DNA of 64,000 nucleotides from Clostridium novyi NT (GCF_000014125.1 NC_008593.1:124001-188000), one strand, 5' to 3'. Positions 19,901 through 28,212 are shown, counted from the stretch's first letter. Translations and numbers: made by a program. Notes: generated from the letters alone by a model not told the origin.

Positions 19901-20425
19901 GATCTATACTGTAGAATGCTTGAAGATACAATAAAGCTTGTGAAAGGAGAGATAGATAAGGAGCCTATAGAAACTACAGTTGATCTAAAGGTTGATGCTT
20001 ATATACCAGGTAACTACATAAAAGATGAGGTTCAAAAGATAGAAGTATATAAGAAAATTGCAAATATAGATTCTAAAGAAAGCATGATGGATATACAAGA
20101 AGAATTAGAAGATAGGTTCTCGGATATACCACCATCTGTAGACAATCTTATTAATATTGCCTACATAAAAACTATTGCAAACAGCCTAGGAATTGTAGAA
20201 GTGAAGGAAAAACCAAATGAGGTAATTATAAAATTCCAAAACAAAGAATATATAAATCCAAAATTAATAAAAGGTATAATGGATAAGTATAGCAAGAATG
20301 TTATGTTTAAGTTAGGAGATGAGCCTTCTCTAGGCTACAATACAAGAAAAATAAAGAAGGAAGAATTAATAATGCATTTAAGGGAATTTCTACAATATTT
20401 ACAAAGTATAGTGGAAATCAAATAA
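16913..20425 (+). CDS. mfd: transcription-repair coupling factor
   Basis: A 1170-residue ATP-dependent translocase that removes RNA polymerase stalled at DNA damage and recruits UvrABC. In order: an N-terminal UvrB-like region, a CarD-like RNA polymerase interaction domain at about residues 495-560 (PGDYVVHTNHGIGVYKG), the RecG-like motor with Walker A GDVGYGKTE near 652 and DEEQ near 750, helicase motif VI LYQLRGRVGRTNRMAYAY, and a C-terminal TRCF domain. ATG at 16913 follows GAGAGGGG. Length matches the family. Confidence 0.97.
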   Translation: MRLKGLMEPLLDNIQFQNTIKSIEDGKYPIEITGLSESGRAYFINGIYEQEDKSIFIFTNSDVEAKNLYEDLSLYVPNVYYFPNKEVVFYNVYAISGDLRWERLKVIREMLKKGKKVIVASIETLASTYISPELYKKYTLKVSVGDVIDIEELSEKLIQGGYQRTSIVEGKGEFSIRGGIIDVYSPISSVPYRIELFGDEVDSIRSFNTESQRSIEKSKSIEIFPAKEMILTKENIDMGYNSIKEDLQKAKEKLVDDRELLDNLEKNTISNLESLKETWSFENIDSFTPYFYENTATLLDYMNDSLVFVTDVQRSLGKLDTVYFEFIENYKQLLERGTILSKQLELLVSKEDILEKIQKSNIVTLNIISKEMDVLKSKHKESFNQTILNSFGGKLDFLIEEINSKKSQGYKILILSGTRPRGERLVDALRDYDIESAYKDVVDNIEFGEVVITFGNQSKGFEYPELKLCVISDKDFFGKSRKRIKRKNKKGVGKIKSFDELKPGDYVVHTNHGIGVYKGIKQLEVQGHKKDYLELSYNAGDTLYVPVEQLDLVQKYIGSEGKSPKVNKLGGSEWTKAKKKVRKAINEIAEELVKLYAIRSTLKGHKFGKDTVWQKQFEDEFPYDETPDQLTAIQEIKEDMESSKAMDRLLCGDVGYGKTEVAIRAAFKSVMDGKQVALLVPTTILAEQHYTNLVKRFCDFPVKIDMISRFKTSAQVKAILKEVKAGNVDVLIGTHRILQKDVEFKDLGLLIVDEEQRFGVTHKEKIKNLKKNVDVLTLTATPIPRTLHMSLTGIRDISVIETPPEERYPVQTYVVEFNDQLILDAITREMDRGGQVYFVYNRVGSIKEMAAYLAKLVPDAKVGIAHGQMPERELEKVMFDFMKKEYDILVCTTIIETGLDIQNANTMIIYDADKFGLSQLYQLRGRVGRTNRMAYAYLTYKKDKVLTEVAEKRLKAIKDFTELGSGFKIAMRDLEIRGAGNLIGAAQHGHMASVGYDLYCRMLEDTIKLVKGEIDKEPIETTVDLKVDAYIPGNYIKDEVQKIEVYKKIANIDSKESMMDIQEELEDRFSDIPPSVDNLINIAYIKTIANSLGIVEVKEKPNEVIIKFQNKEYINPKLIKGIMDKYSKNVMFKLGDEPSLGYNTRKIKKEELIMHLREFLQYLQSIVEIK

Positions 20426-20479
20426 TTTTATGATAAAATAAATCTATTGATAAAATACAATAAAATGGGGGAATAGAAA

Positions 20480-21526
20480 GTGAAAAATATAAGAAAATTA
20501 GTTGCAACAGTAGCCGTATGTGTATTTTCAATGTCTGCTGTTGGATGCAGTATGATAGAAAAAACACCGGAAGCTATAAATAAAACAGTTGTAGCTAAAG
20601 TTGGAGATAAGAAGATAACAAAGGGAGAATTAGATTCAAACTTTGCAGTAAAAAGATATGAAGAACAGTTTAAAGCTCAGTATGGAGATAAGTATGCTGA
20701 AAATCCACAAGTTAAGGAACAATTAAAGCAAGTTAAAGTAGCTACTGTTCAACAAATGGCAGCTCAAGAAGCTTTAAAACAAGAAGCTGAAAAGTTAGGA
20801 TTAGTTCCTAAAGAAGCTGAATTAAAGAAAGAAACAGATAAAAAGATACAAGAAATGAAAAAAGAACAAAACATAAAGAGTAATGAAGAATTTGAAAAGA
20901 TGTTAAAAGCAAGTGGATTTACTAAAGAAGGATTTGAAAGTTTAGTAAGAGACAATATAATATTAGAAAAACTTCAAAATGAACTTACTAAGAATGTAAA
21001 AGTTGATGAAAAAGAAATGCAAAAGTATTATGAAACACATAAGGATAAGTATCCTAAAGATGTAAAGAATCCTACAAAGGTTCATTTAGCACATATAATA
21101 CTTCAACCTAAATCACAAGAAGATTTAGCTAAATGTGAAAGCGAAATTAAATCAATAAAAGAAGAACTTAATAAAGGTGCGGAATTCTCAGTACTTGCAA
21201 AGAAATATAGCCAAGATGGTTCTAAAGAAAAAGGTGGAGACTTAGGAACAGTTCCAACAGTTGACTCAGGATTTGATGAACAATTTATGGAAGCTGCATT
21301 ACCACTTAAAGATGGTCAAATATCAGAACCTGTAAAAACACAATTTGGATATCACATAATCAAAATGATTAAAAAAGAAGTTAAGCCATGCAAGACTTTT
21401 GCTGAAGTTAAAAATGAAATAAATAAGTTCTTACTTGAAGAGAAAAAGGGAAAAATCATAAAAGATAAGTTTAAACAAATACAAGATAACGCTAAAGTAA
21501 AAGTATTTGAAGATAAAATATCATAA
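20480..21526 (+). CDS. prsA: PrsA-like foldase lipoprotein (parvulin PPIase)
   Basis: A 348-residue exported lipoprotein with a lipobox ending at C23 (SAVGC), an N-terminal SurA-like chaperone region, a parvulin rotamase domain (about residues 195-290; KVHLAHIILQP, GGDLGTVPTVD, FGYHIIKM) and a charged helical tail. It folds secreted proteins outside the membrane. The start is GTG at 20480 after GGGGGAA. It ends in a terminator. Its closeness to the HtrA-like protease system suggests a shared role in exported protein quality control. Confidence 0.92.
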   Translation: MKNIRKLVATVAVCVFSMSAVGCSMIEKTPEAINKTVVAKVGDKKITKGELDSNFAVKRYEEQFKAQYGDKYAENPQVKEQLKQVKVATVQQMAAQEALKQEAEKLGLVPKEAELKKETDKKIQEMKKEQNIKSNEEFEKMLKASGFTKEGFESLVRDNIILEKLQNELTKNVKVDEKEMQKYYETHKDKYPKDVKNPTKVHLAHIILQPKSQEDLAKCESEIKSIKEELNKGAEFSVLAKKYSQDGSKEKGGDLGTVPTVDSGFDEQFMEAALPLKDGQISEPVKTQFGYHIIKMIKKEVKPCKTFAEVKNEINKFLLEEKKGKIIKDKFKQIQDNAKVKVFEDKIS

Positions 21527-21546
21527 AATTTTATAAAAAGAGTATT

Positions 21547-21593
21547 AAAAAGCAATCTATTGGGTAGTATTACCTATATAGGTTGCTTTTTTA
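21547..21593 (+). terminator. terminator after prsA
   Basis: AAAAGCAATCTAT and ATATAGGTTGCTTTT form a stem with a 15-nt loop, ending in TTTTTTATTTT. Confidence 0.85.
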
Positions 21594-21860
21594 TTTTAAT
21601 TTTCCAATAAGTATACGACAAAAAACTACAAATTTGCAATGGAATTTTTAATTGAATAACCGAATAAATAAAAACATTACCAGAACTTTCCGCTATCAAT
21701 TTATAAAAAAGTAATTTATTATTATAAAAGAAGAATTTAAGAGAATTATACATTAATGGTTTTCGACAATTTTTTTACATCATAAGGGAAAATTTGTGAT
21801 AAGCATAAGGTTTATATTCAAAATCTTTTTTTATCATAAAGATTAAAGCTTATACATTTG
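21594..21860. other. AT-rich intergenic region before spoVT
   Basis: No convincing gene was found. The only notable items are a perfect Spo0A-type box (TTCGACA, reverse of TGTCGAA, 21762-21768) and, at the right end, a dyad TTATACA/TGTATAA (21850-21867) that overlaps the candidate sigma-G promoter. Confidence 0.5.
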
Positions 21861-21891
21861 TGTATAAAATTTCATGTTTAGACGGATAATA
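21861..21891 (+). promoter_or_regulatory. candidate sigma-G/F promoter of spoVT
   Basis: TGTATA (21861-21866) and GATAATA (21885-21891) are 18 bases apart, close to the forespore sigma-G pattern TGAATA / CATACTA. They are about 45 bases before the spoVT start. spoVT is sigma-G dependent in B. subtilis. Confidence 0.45.
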
Positions 21892-21936
21892 TTACTGTCA
21901 AACATATTAAAATAAAGACAAGGAGGTAAACGTTGA

Positions 21937-22488
21937 ATGAAAGCTACCGGCATAGTTAGACGTATAGACGATTTAGGAAGAGTGGTAATACCTAAAGAAA
22001 TTAGAAGAACTTTAAGAATTAGAGAAGGAGATCCTTTAGAAATATTTACAGATAGAGATGGTGGAGTAATATTAAAGAAGTATTCACCTATTGAAGAATT
22101 AAGTAATTTTTCTAAGGAGTACGCAGAAGCATTACAAAGTACTATTGGCAACATTATACTTATTTGTGATAAGGATAATATAATTTCTGTAAGTGGAGCT
22201 ACTAAAAAAGAATACATGGACAGAAAGATAAGCATAGAACTTGAAAGACTTATGGAAGAAAGAAGTTCTGCAATCATGGGAGAAGATAATGAAAAACCTA
22301 TTCCTATAACAGATGATGAGGAAACTGGTGAAGAATACTATTCACAAGTAATAGCTCCTATAATTGCAGAAGGAGATGCTATTGGAGCTGTTATAATTGC
22401 ATCTAAAGAAGAAGAAACTTCTTTTGGTGATGTTGAAATTAAGCTAGCAGAAGCTGCTGCATCATTCTTAGGAAAACAAATGGAATAA
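21937..22488 (+). CDS. spoVT: stage V sporulation protein T
   Basis: A 183-residue forespore regulator. Residues 1-50 form an AbrB-type swapped-hairpin DNA-binding domain (MKATGIVRRIDDLGRVVIPK), and the rest is a GAF-like domain (SNFSKEYAEALQSTIGN onward). In B. subtilis, SpoVT modulates sigma-G genes. ATG follows AAGGAGG at a slightly long spacing of about ten bases. It is transcribed alone, with a strong terminator downstream. Confidence 0.96.
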   Translation: MKATGIVRRIDDLGRVVIPKEIRRTLRIREGDPLEIFTDRDGGVILKKYSPIEELSNFSKEYAEALQSTIGNIILICDKDNIISVSGATKKEYMDRKISIELERLMEERSSAIMGEDNEKPIPITDDEETGEEYYSQVIAPIIAEGDAIGAVIIASKEEETSFGDVEIKLAEAAASFLGKQME

Positions 22489-22520
22489 ACAATGGCAGCT
22501 TGTCTGCCATTGTTTATTTT
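22487..22520 (+). terminator. terminator after spoVT
   Basis: AAACAATGGCAG pairs perfectly with CTGCCATTGTTT and is followed by ATTTTAG. It begins at the spoVT stop codon. Confidence 0.85.
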
Positions 22521-22585
22521 AGTAATAATATCTACAAAACATAAATATAAATATTTATACTAAGTAATGTTTTGGAGGTATTGTT

Positions 22586-24115
22586 TTGAAAAAGCAATCA
22601 TTAATAAAGGGTACTTTTATATTAGGCTTTGCAGGAATATTTGCTAGATGTATAGGAATGTTTTTTAGAATACCACTTACTATACTTGTAGGAGATGAAG
22701 GGCTTGGCTATTATCAAATGGCGTATCCTTTATATATGTTATTTATTGCAATAGCATCAGGAGTACCACTTGCTATGTCTAAGATGATATCAGAGCAAAA
22801 TGCATTAGGAAATAAAAAAGGAGTAATCCAAGTTCTAAAACAAGCTTTATTATTAATGATTATACTTGGCACAGGTACAAGCGTTATTATGCTTTTGTTT
22901 TCAGGGAAATTAATAACTTTTTTTAAATGGGATAGAAAAGCATACTATTCATTAATTGCACTTGGAATAGCACCATTTTTTATATCTATAATAAGTGTCT
23001 TTAGGGGCTTTTTTCAAGGTCTCCAAACAATGACACCAACTGCTATATCTCAGATACTAGAACAGGTGGCAAGGGTAGTAGTGGGTATAGGACTTGCTAT
23101 ACTGTTATTACCTAAAGGAGTTGAGTACGCTGCAGGCGGAGCTACACTTGGAGCTGCGGCAGGAGGAATACTTGCAGGAATATATCTAATTTTTAAGTAT
23201 AAGAAAGTTACTAAAAATTTTGATACAAGAAAAGTAAAATTAGATTCTAATATTATGGATAAACTTTTGAAAACAGCTATACCAATATCTTTAGGAGCAG
23301 CAGTTGGTACTATAATGAATGTTATAGACTCTATTATGGTTCCTCAAAGATTACTTCAAGCTGGATTTTCATCAAGAGAAGCAGCGGTTTTATATGGTCA
23401 GCTTACAGGAAAAGCAGCGGTACTTGTTAATGTTCCGTTAACTTTATCAGCAGCTATATGTGCATCTGTTGTTCCAATAATATCAGAAGCTTATTTTTTA
23501 AATAAAAGGAATCAACTAAATAAAAATGTATTATCATCAATTAAAATATCTACTGTTATAGCTCTTCCATCGCTTTGTGGATTATATTTTTTATCTTCAC
23601 AGGTATTAAATTTAATTTTTAGAGATCAGGCAAGTGGAGCTATGATTCTAAAGTATTCATCACTGGCTATTCCGTTTATAATATTAGCTCAGACAACAAC
23701 AGTTATTCTTCAAGCAACTAGTTCGAAAAAAATGCCAATAGTCAATTTATTAATAGGATGTATAGTCAAAGTTATCATAACGAGTGCACTAGTACCTATA
23801 CCTAATATAAATGTTTATGGAGCAATAGTTGGTACTATTTCAGCATATTTGGTTGCTGTTATTTTAAATATAAGACTTATAAAGAAAACATTACATATAA
23901 AAATAGATTTAAATAAGGTATTTATAAAACCAGCATATGCTTCTATGGCTATGATATTATCAGTTGTATTTATATATATAAAAGTCTATAATTATACAAT
24001 GAGTAATTCAATTGCTTGTATAGTAGCTATATTTTTAGGTATAGTATTATATGGAATGTTGATGCTTTTGTTTGGAGTAATTGATTATTCTGAACTTAGA
24101 TCGACGAAAAACTAG
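22586..24115 (+). CDS. spoVB: SpoVB-like polysaccharide/lipid II flippase (MOP family)
   Basis: A 509-residue protein with about fourteen membrane helices of the MATE/MOP flippase superfamily. The opening GTFILGFAGIFARCIGMFFRIPLTILVGDEGLGYYQMAYPLY in the first helices is typical of SpoVB, which is needed for spore cortex and is related to lipid II flippases. TTG at 22586 follows GGAGGT. The gene before mazG is often spoVB or its paralogue ytgP, so either name could apply. Confidence 0.9.
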   Translation: MKKQSLIKGTFILGFAGIFARCIGMFFRIPLTILVGDEGLGYYQMAYPLYMLFIAIASGVPLAMSKMISEQNALGNKKGVIQVLKQALLLMIILGTGTSVIMLLFSGKLITFFKWDRKAYYSLIALGIAPFFISIISVFRGFFQGLQTMTPTAISQILEQVARVVVGIGLAILLLPKGVEYAAGGATLGAAAGGILAGIYLIFKYKKVTKNFDTRKVKLDSNIMDKLLKTAIPISLGAAVGTIMNVIDSIMVPQRLLQAGFSSREAAVLYGQLTGKAAVLVNVPLTLSAAICASVVPIISEAYFLNKRNQLNKNVLSSIKISTVIALPSLCGLYFLSSQVLNLIFRDQASGAMILKYSSLAIPFIILAQTTTVILQATSSKKMPIVNLLIGCIVKVIITSALVPIPNINVYGAIVGTISAYLVAVILNIRLIKKTLHIKIDLNKVFIKPAYASMAMILSVVFIYIKVYNYTMSNSIACIVAIFLGIVLYGMLMLLFGVIDYSELRSTKN

Positions 24116-24146
24116 TAAAGTACTAAATTATAAAGGGAGAATAACT

Positions 24147-25592
24147 ATGATTAAAATTGTGGGATTGGGTCCAGGAAGTAAAGATGCAATTACCATTGGA
24201 ACCCTTGATATGCTTAAGAATAGTCAAAATGTATATTTTAGGACGGAAATTCATCCAAATGTTAATTATCTGAAAGAATTGGGTGTTAAATTTGAAAGCT
24301 ATGATAATAAATATGAAAGTTCTCATGCATTTGATGAAGTTTATGAGTCAATAGCTAAAGACTTAGTTGAAAAGCACAAGGAAAATGAAGATTTAGTTTA
24401 TGCTGTTCCAGGACATCCACTAGTTGCGGAAAAGTCAGTAAATATATTGCTTAAGCTTTGTGAGGAAAGAAATATAGAAACTCATATATATCCTGCTATA
24501 AGTTTTATTGATGCTATGATGGAAAGTTTAAAGCTAGATCCTGTAAATGGCATAAAAGTTATAGATGCATTTGATATAAAAAATCAAATTTTGGATAAAA
24601 GAGTTGGAACTGTTATAACGCAAGTTTATAATAAATTTATAGCATCTGAAGTTAAACTTGCACTTCTTGAATATTATAAAGATGATATGGAAATATACTT
24701 TGTAAGGGCTGCAGGAGTTAAAGAACTTGAAATTATAAGAAAGATACCTCTATATGAATTAGATAGACAAGAGGATATTGACTATTTAACATCAATATAT
24801 ATACCAAAAGACCTTAAAGCTGCAATAGATTTTCAAGATTTGTTAGATATAATGGAGACTTTAAGGGGAGAAAATGGTTGCCCATGGGATAGAGAACAAG
24901 ATCATAAATCTTTAAAAAGAAGTTTAATTGAAGAATGTTATGAAGCTATTGATGCAATAGAAAAAGATGATGATGAAAATTTAGTAGAAGAATTAGGGGA
25001 TATATTACTTCAAGTTGTTTTCCATGCTCAAATTGGAAAAGAAGATGGATTTTTCAATATTAATGATATAATTAAGGGAATTTGTGAGAAACTTATAAAT
25101 AGACATCCTCATGTTTTTGGTGATGTTTTAATTGATTCATCTAAAGAAGTTTCAAAGACATGGGAAGAAATAAAACATGAAGAATATGGATTTGAATCAT
25201 ATACTGATGAACTAAAACATATATCAAAAACCTTACCTGCTTTAATAAGAGCTGATAAAGTTCAAAAGAAGGCGGCTAAAGTGGGATTTGACTGGGATGA
25301 TATAGAACCAGCTTTAGATAAGGTAATAGAAGAGTATAACGAGATAAAAAGTGTATATAAATCCCATAACAAGTCAAAAATAACAGAAGAATTAGGAGAT
25401 TTAATTTTTAGTACAGTAAATGTAGCAAGATTTCTTGACATTGACCCAGAATATGCATTAAATTATACTATAGATAAATTCATATCAAGATTTTATTACA
25501 TAGAGACTAAGGTAAAAGAATTGGGAAAAGACATAACTGAAATGACATTACAAGAACTAGATGAATTTTGGAAAATGTCAAAAGAACAATAA
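24147..25592 (+). CDS. mazG: bifunctional SAM-methylase-like / MazG nucleotide pyrophosphohydrolase
   Basis: A 481-residue YabN-type protein. The N-terminal half is a tetrapyrrole-methylase-like domain (KIVGLGPGSKDAITIGTLD, AVPGHPLVAEKS). The C-terminal half carries two MazG modules with GCPWDREQDHKSLKRSLIEECYEA and EELGDILLQVVFHAQI. MazG hydrolyses non-canonical NTPs. The frame is open from 24081 inside spoVB, but ATG at 24147 with AAAGGGAG is the family start. It lies between spoVB and hup. Confidence 0.95.
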   Translation: MIKIVGLGPGSKDAITIGTLDMLKNSQNVYFRTEIHPNVNYLKELGVKFESYDNKYESSHAFDEVYESIAKDLVEKHKENEDLVYAVPGHPLVAEKSVNILLKLCEERNIETHIYPAISFIDAMMESLKLDPVNGIKVIDAFDIKNQILDKRVGTVITQVYNKFIASEVKLALLEYYKDDMEIYFVRAAGVKELEIIRKIPLYELDRQEDIDYLTSIYIPKDLKAAIDFQDLLDIMETLRGENGCPWDREQDHKSLKRSLIEECYEAIDAIEKDDDENLVEELGDILLQVVFHAQIGKEDGFFNINDIIKGICEKLINRHPHVFGDVLIDSSKEVSKTWEEIKHEEYGFESYTDELKHISKTLPALIRADKVQKKAAKVGFDWDDIEPALDKVIEEYNEIKSVYKSHNKSKITEELGDLIFSTVNVARFLDIDPEYALNYTIDKFISRFYYIETKVKELGKDITEMTLQELDEFWKMSKEQ

Positions 25593-25699
25593 TTTTTATG
25601 CTATTTTGATTAAAAATTTATATAAAAAGGATTTTTAATTTAAATGAAGAATTAAATCAATTATTATGTAATGGTTAATAATAAGAGGAGGTAACAAAA

Positions 25700-25978
25700 G
25701 TGAATAAATCAGAATTAATTACTAGCATGGCAGAAAAGAGCCAATTAACTAAGAAAGACGTAGAAGTTGCTTTAAAAGCATTTATAGAAAGTGTTGAAGA
25801 AGCACTAATGGATGGAGATAAGGTTCAATTAGTTGGATTTGGAACTTTCGAAACAAGAGAAAGAGCTGAAAGAAAAGGCAGAAACCCAAGAACTAAAGAA
25901 GAAATAACTATACCAGCAGCAACTGTTCCAGTATTCAAAGCAGGAAAAGAATTCAAAGAAATAGTAAACAATAAATAG
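25700..25978 (+). CDS. hup: DNA-binding protein HU
   Basis: A 92-residue nucleoid protein of the HU family, matching the usual length. It opens MNKSELITSMAEKSQLTKKDVE, has VQLVGFGTFETRERAERKGRNPRT, the DNA-binding arm, and ends with VPVFKAGKEFKEIVN. The start is GTG at 25700, following GAGGAGGT. It is the standard neighbour of mazG and rqcP in clostridia. Confidence 0.97.
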   Translation: MNKSELITSMAEKSQLTKKDVEVALKAFIESVEEALMDGDKVQLVGFGTFETRERAERKGRNPRTKEEITIPAATVPVFKAGKEFKEIVNNK

Positions 25979-26012
25979 TTTTGCAGAAAGTAATTTTGCT
26001 AAAAATTTAAAA

Positions 26013-26047
26013 TAAAAAACCTGGGTGAAAATCTAGGTTTTTTATTT
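26013..26047 (+). terminator. terminator between hup and rqcP
   Basis: AAAAAACCTGG and CTAGGTTTTTT (one mismatch) enclose an 8-nt loop and run into TTATTTTT. It may only partly stop readthrough into rqcP. Confidence 0.75.
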
Positions 26048-26067
26048 TTACAATCAGGAGGGATAAC

Positions 26068-26337
26068 ATGAGACTAGATAAATATCTTAAAGTTTCAAGA
26101 ATTATAAAGAGAAGGACTATAGCTAAGGAAGCTTGTGAAAGTGGCAGGGTATTTATAAATGATAAGGTTGCAAAGCCAAGCACAGAAGTTAATGAGAATG
26201 ATATAATAGAAGTTAAATTTGCCAACAGTTCACTAAAAGCTAAGGTTGTAAACATTGCTCATCACGTTGCAAAAGCTGATGCTAAGACAATGTATGAGAT
26301 TATTTTAGATAATACAGTTGCAAATAAAGAAGATTAG
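26068..26337 (+). CDS. rqcP: S4-domain RNA-binding protein RqcP (YabO)
   Basis: An 89-residue protein, essentially one S4 RNA-binding domain (MRLDKYLKVSRIIKRRTIAKEACESGRVFIND). B. subtilis YabO/RqcP acts with RqcH in tagging nascent chains on stalled large ribosomal subunits. ATG follows AGGAGGG by six bases. It is conserved at this position between hup and yabP. Confidence 0.93.
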   Translation: MRLDKYLKVSRIIKRRTIAKEACESGRVFINDKVAKPSTEVNENDIIEVKFANSSLKAKVVNIAHHVAKADAKTMYEIILDNTVANKED

Positions 26338-26399
26338 TATACTATATATTATTAAGAGTATTATTAATGATTTTTATGTGTCTTCCCTTAAATATAAAA

Positions 26400-26428
26400 G
26401 TATATTTTAGATATTTTACACATATACA
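26400..26428 (+). promoter_or_regulatory. candidate sigma-E promoter of yabP
   Basis: GTATATT (26400-26406) and CATATACA (26421-26428) are 14 bases apart, close to the mother-cell sigma-E pattern (GHATATT / CATACANT). They are 24 bases before yabP, which is sigma-E dependent in B. subtilis. Confidence 0.55.
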
Positions 26429-26452
26429 TATTTATAAAGGGGAGGGATATAG

Positions 26453-26746
26453 ATGGAAGTAAAAAAGGAAACATCATTAGAAGAGAAAAAAAGTAATTTA
26501 ATACTTGAAAATAGAAATAAGTTGCAAATAACTGGTGTAGTAGAAGTTATTTGTTTTGATGAGAAATTAATAATCCTAGATACTAAACTTGGAACCTTAA
26601 CAATTAAAGGAGAAGGACTTAAAGTTCAAAAATTAGATGTCCAAAATGGAGAAGTTGCCATAATAGGACGTATAAATTCCTGCGTATATACTACAACTGA
26701 AAGTAAAAAAGACAAAGATAGTATAATAGCAAGGTTGTTTAGGTAA
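26453..26746 (+). CDS. yabP: sporulation protein YabP
   Basis: A 97-residue protein of the YabP/YqfC family, needed for sporulation in B. subtilis. The body has LENRNKLQITGVVEVICFDEKLIILDTKLGTL, typical of the family, and the C terminus is charged. ATG follows GGGGAGGG. It sits five bases before yabQ, so the two form an operon. Confidence 0.93.
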   Translation: MEVKKETSLEEKKSNLILENRNKLQITGVVEVICFDEKLIILDTKLGTLTIKGEGLKVQKLDVQNGEVAIIGRINSCVYTTTESKKDKDSIIARLFR

Positions 26747-26751
26747 AAGGT

Positions 26752-27189
26752 ATGCTAATTCCTATAAGAAGTCAATTTAATTTAATAGCTTATAGTGTAC
26801 TTGCAGGGGTACTAACAGGGGTTTTATTTGATATATATAGAATAATAAGAGGAATGGAAAATCCAAATAAAGTATTAACTTTTATTGAGGATATACTATT
26901 TTGGATTTTTGCAGCAATATCAGTATTTGCATTTTTGCTTTATACTGGTCATGTTTATGTAGGAATATATTTATATTTATATATTGCCTTTGGGCTATAC
27001 ATTTATATAAGACTTATCAGTATTCATTTCTTAAGAATTCAATATAAAATAATAAATAGTATATTAAAATTTTTAAGAATATTGAAAAATATATTTTTTT
27101 ATTTTATAGAAACATTCTTTTGCAAGATTACAGGTAAAAATAAATTAAAAAATTCCTTGAATAAAACACAAAAGAAAACTAAAATATAA
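26752..27189 (+). CDS. yabQ: spore cortex biosynthesis protein YabQ
   Basis: A 145-residue membrane protein with about four hydrophobic segments in the first 110 residues and a lysine-rich tail. It has the family features (VLAGVLTGVLFDIYRIIRG near the N terminus, FIEDILFWI). YabQ localises to the forespore membrane and is needed for cortex formation in B. subtilis. ATG follows AAAGG closely after yabP. Confidence 0.92.
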   Translation: MLIPIRSQFNLIAYSVLAGVLTGVLFDIYRIIRGMENPNKVLTFIEDILFWIFAAISVFAFLLYTGHVYVGIYLYLYIAFGLYIYIRLISIHFLRIQYKIINSILKFLRILKNIFFYFIETFFCKITGKNKLKNSLNKTQKKTKI

Positions 27190-27225
27190 ATATGAGTCAA
27201 AATATAAATTTCAGAGGGAATGATT

Positions 27226-27498
27226 ATGAAGAAGAAAAGAAAAATTAAAAATGTAATTTTGACTGTAATGGTTATATATGCTTGTTACATAGCGGTACAT
27301 CAGCAAATAACTATAAAAAATAAAAAGATTCAGCTGGAAAACTGCAAAGTTGAATTACAAAAAGTTGATGATCAACATCAAAAGTTAGTAGATACAATAA
27401 AAATGTCTGAAACTAATAGATATGTTGAAGAATTAGCTAGAGAAAGACTTGGCTTCGTAAAACATGGAGAAAGTGCAGTAGTTCAAAAAAAAGACTAA
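27226..27498 (+). CDS. divIC: septum formation initiator, DivIC/FtsB family
   Basis: A 90-residue bitopic protein: a basic cytoplasmic start, one membrane helix at about residues 8-26, then a short coiled coil and the conserved EELARERLGFVKHGE. DivIC/FtsB works with FtsL and DivIB in the divisome. The frame also has an ATG at 27220, but AGAGGG (27213-27218) lies seven bases before the ATG at 27226. Confidence 0.88.
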   Translation: MKKKRKIKNVILTVMVIYACYIAVHQQITIKNKKIQLENCKVELQKVDDQHQKLVDTIKMSETNRYVEELARERLGFVKHGESAVVQKKD

Positions 27499-27552
27499 AT
27501 ATTGCTTATTATAATTTAATATATAAACATATCAAGGAGGAGTTTTATTAAC

Positions 27553-27960
27553 ATGGCCTTAAAGTTGGGTAGTATCTTAGAAGGTACAGTAGTGAATATA
27601 ACAAAGTTTGGAGCATTTATAGAAGTGGAGGGGAAGACAGGTCTAGTACACATATCTGAAGTAGCAGACACATATGTAAAGGACATAAGAGAGCATATAA
27701 AAGAACAAGATAAAGTAAAGGTAAAAGTTATATCAGTAGATGATAATGGTAGACTAAGTTTATCTATAAAACAAGCTATGCCAACCAGAAAGTCAGTAAA
27801 ACCAGTTGAAATAGATTGGGAAAAGGAAAAGAAAAAGGCAACACCTAATGTAAACTTTGAAGATGCTATATCAAGATTCTTAAAAGATAGTGAAGAAAGA
27901 TTTCAAGATATAAGAAAACATCAAAATTTAAAGGGAAATAAGTATTCTAAAAAGAGCTAA
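27553..27960 (+). CDS. S1 RNA-binding domain protein (YabR-like)
   Basis: A 135-residue protein with an S1 domain at residues 1-75 (GSILEGTVVNITKFGAFIEVEGKTGLVHISEVA) and a basic C-terminal extension. It resembles B. subtilis YabR and the RNA-binding domain of polynucleotide phosphorylase. Ribosome association is known for relatives; the exact role is unclear. ATG follows AAGGAGGAG. Confidence 0.9.
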   Translation: MALKLGSILEGTVVNITKFGAFIEVEGKTGLVHISEVADTYVKDIREHIKEQDKVKVKVISVDDNGRLSLSIKQAMPTRKSVKPVEIDWEKEKKKATPNVNFEDAISRFLKDSEERFQDIRKHQNLKGNKYSKKS

Positions 27961-27970
27961 AAATAAGTAT

Positions 27971-28003
27971 AAAAGGGACTTGAGAAAGTCTCTTTTATTT
28001 TTT
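27971..28003 (+). terminator. terminator after the S1-domain gene
   Basis: AAAAGGGACT and AGTCTCTTTT pair (one G-U) around a short loop and end in ATTTTTT. Confidence 0.8.
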
Positions 28004-28026
28004 AAAAAATTTTTTTAAAAAAAGCG

Positions 28027-28055
28027 TTGACAACTATAATGGATTAATATATAAT
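28027..28055 (+). promoter_or_regulatory. strong sigma-A promoter of the tRNA cluster
   Basis: Consensus TTGACA (28027-28032) and TATAAT (28050-28055) are separated by exactly 17 bases. The leader contains a small stem GTCGC/GCGAC (28063-28081) similar to the rRNA operon leader. Confidence 0.9.
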
Positions 28056-28119
28056 AGTCTATGTCGCCAGGAGATAGCGACAAAAACAAAAGATAAAACA
28101 TCAAGACATGATGTAATAC

Positions 28120-28208
28120 GCCGGAGTGGCGAAATCGGCAGACGCACAGGACTTAAAATCCTGCGGAGCTAACACTCCGTACCGGTTCAAGTCCGGTCTC
28201 CGGCACCA
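28120..28208 (+). tRNA. tRNA-Leu (TAA), copy 1
   Basis: An 89-nt class II tRNA with acceptor GCCGGAG/CTCCGGC, encoded CCA, anticodon TAA in loop CTTAAAA and a long variable arm. Confidence 0.96.
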
Positions 28209-28212
28209 ATAT

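Noticed and set aside
24081..24146. Upstream extension of mazG into spoVB
   Set aside because: The conserved N terminus begins at 24147, which has its own AAAGGGAG site.
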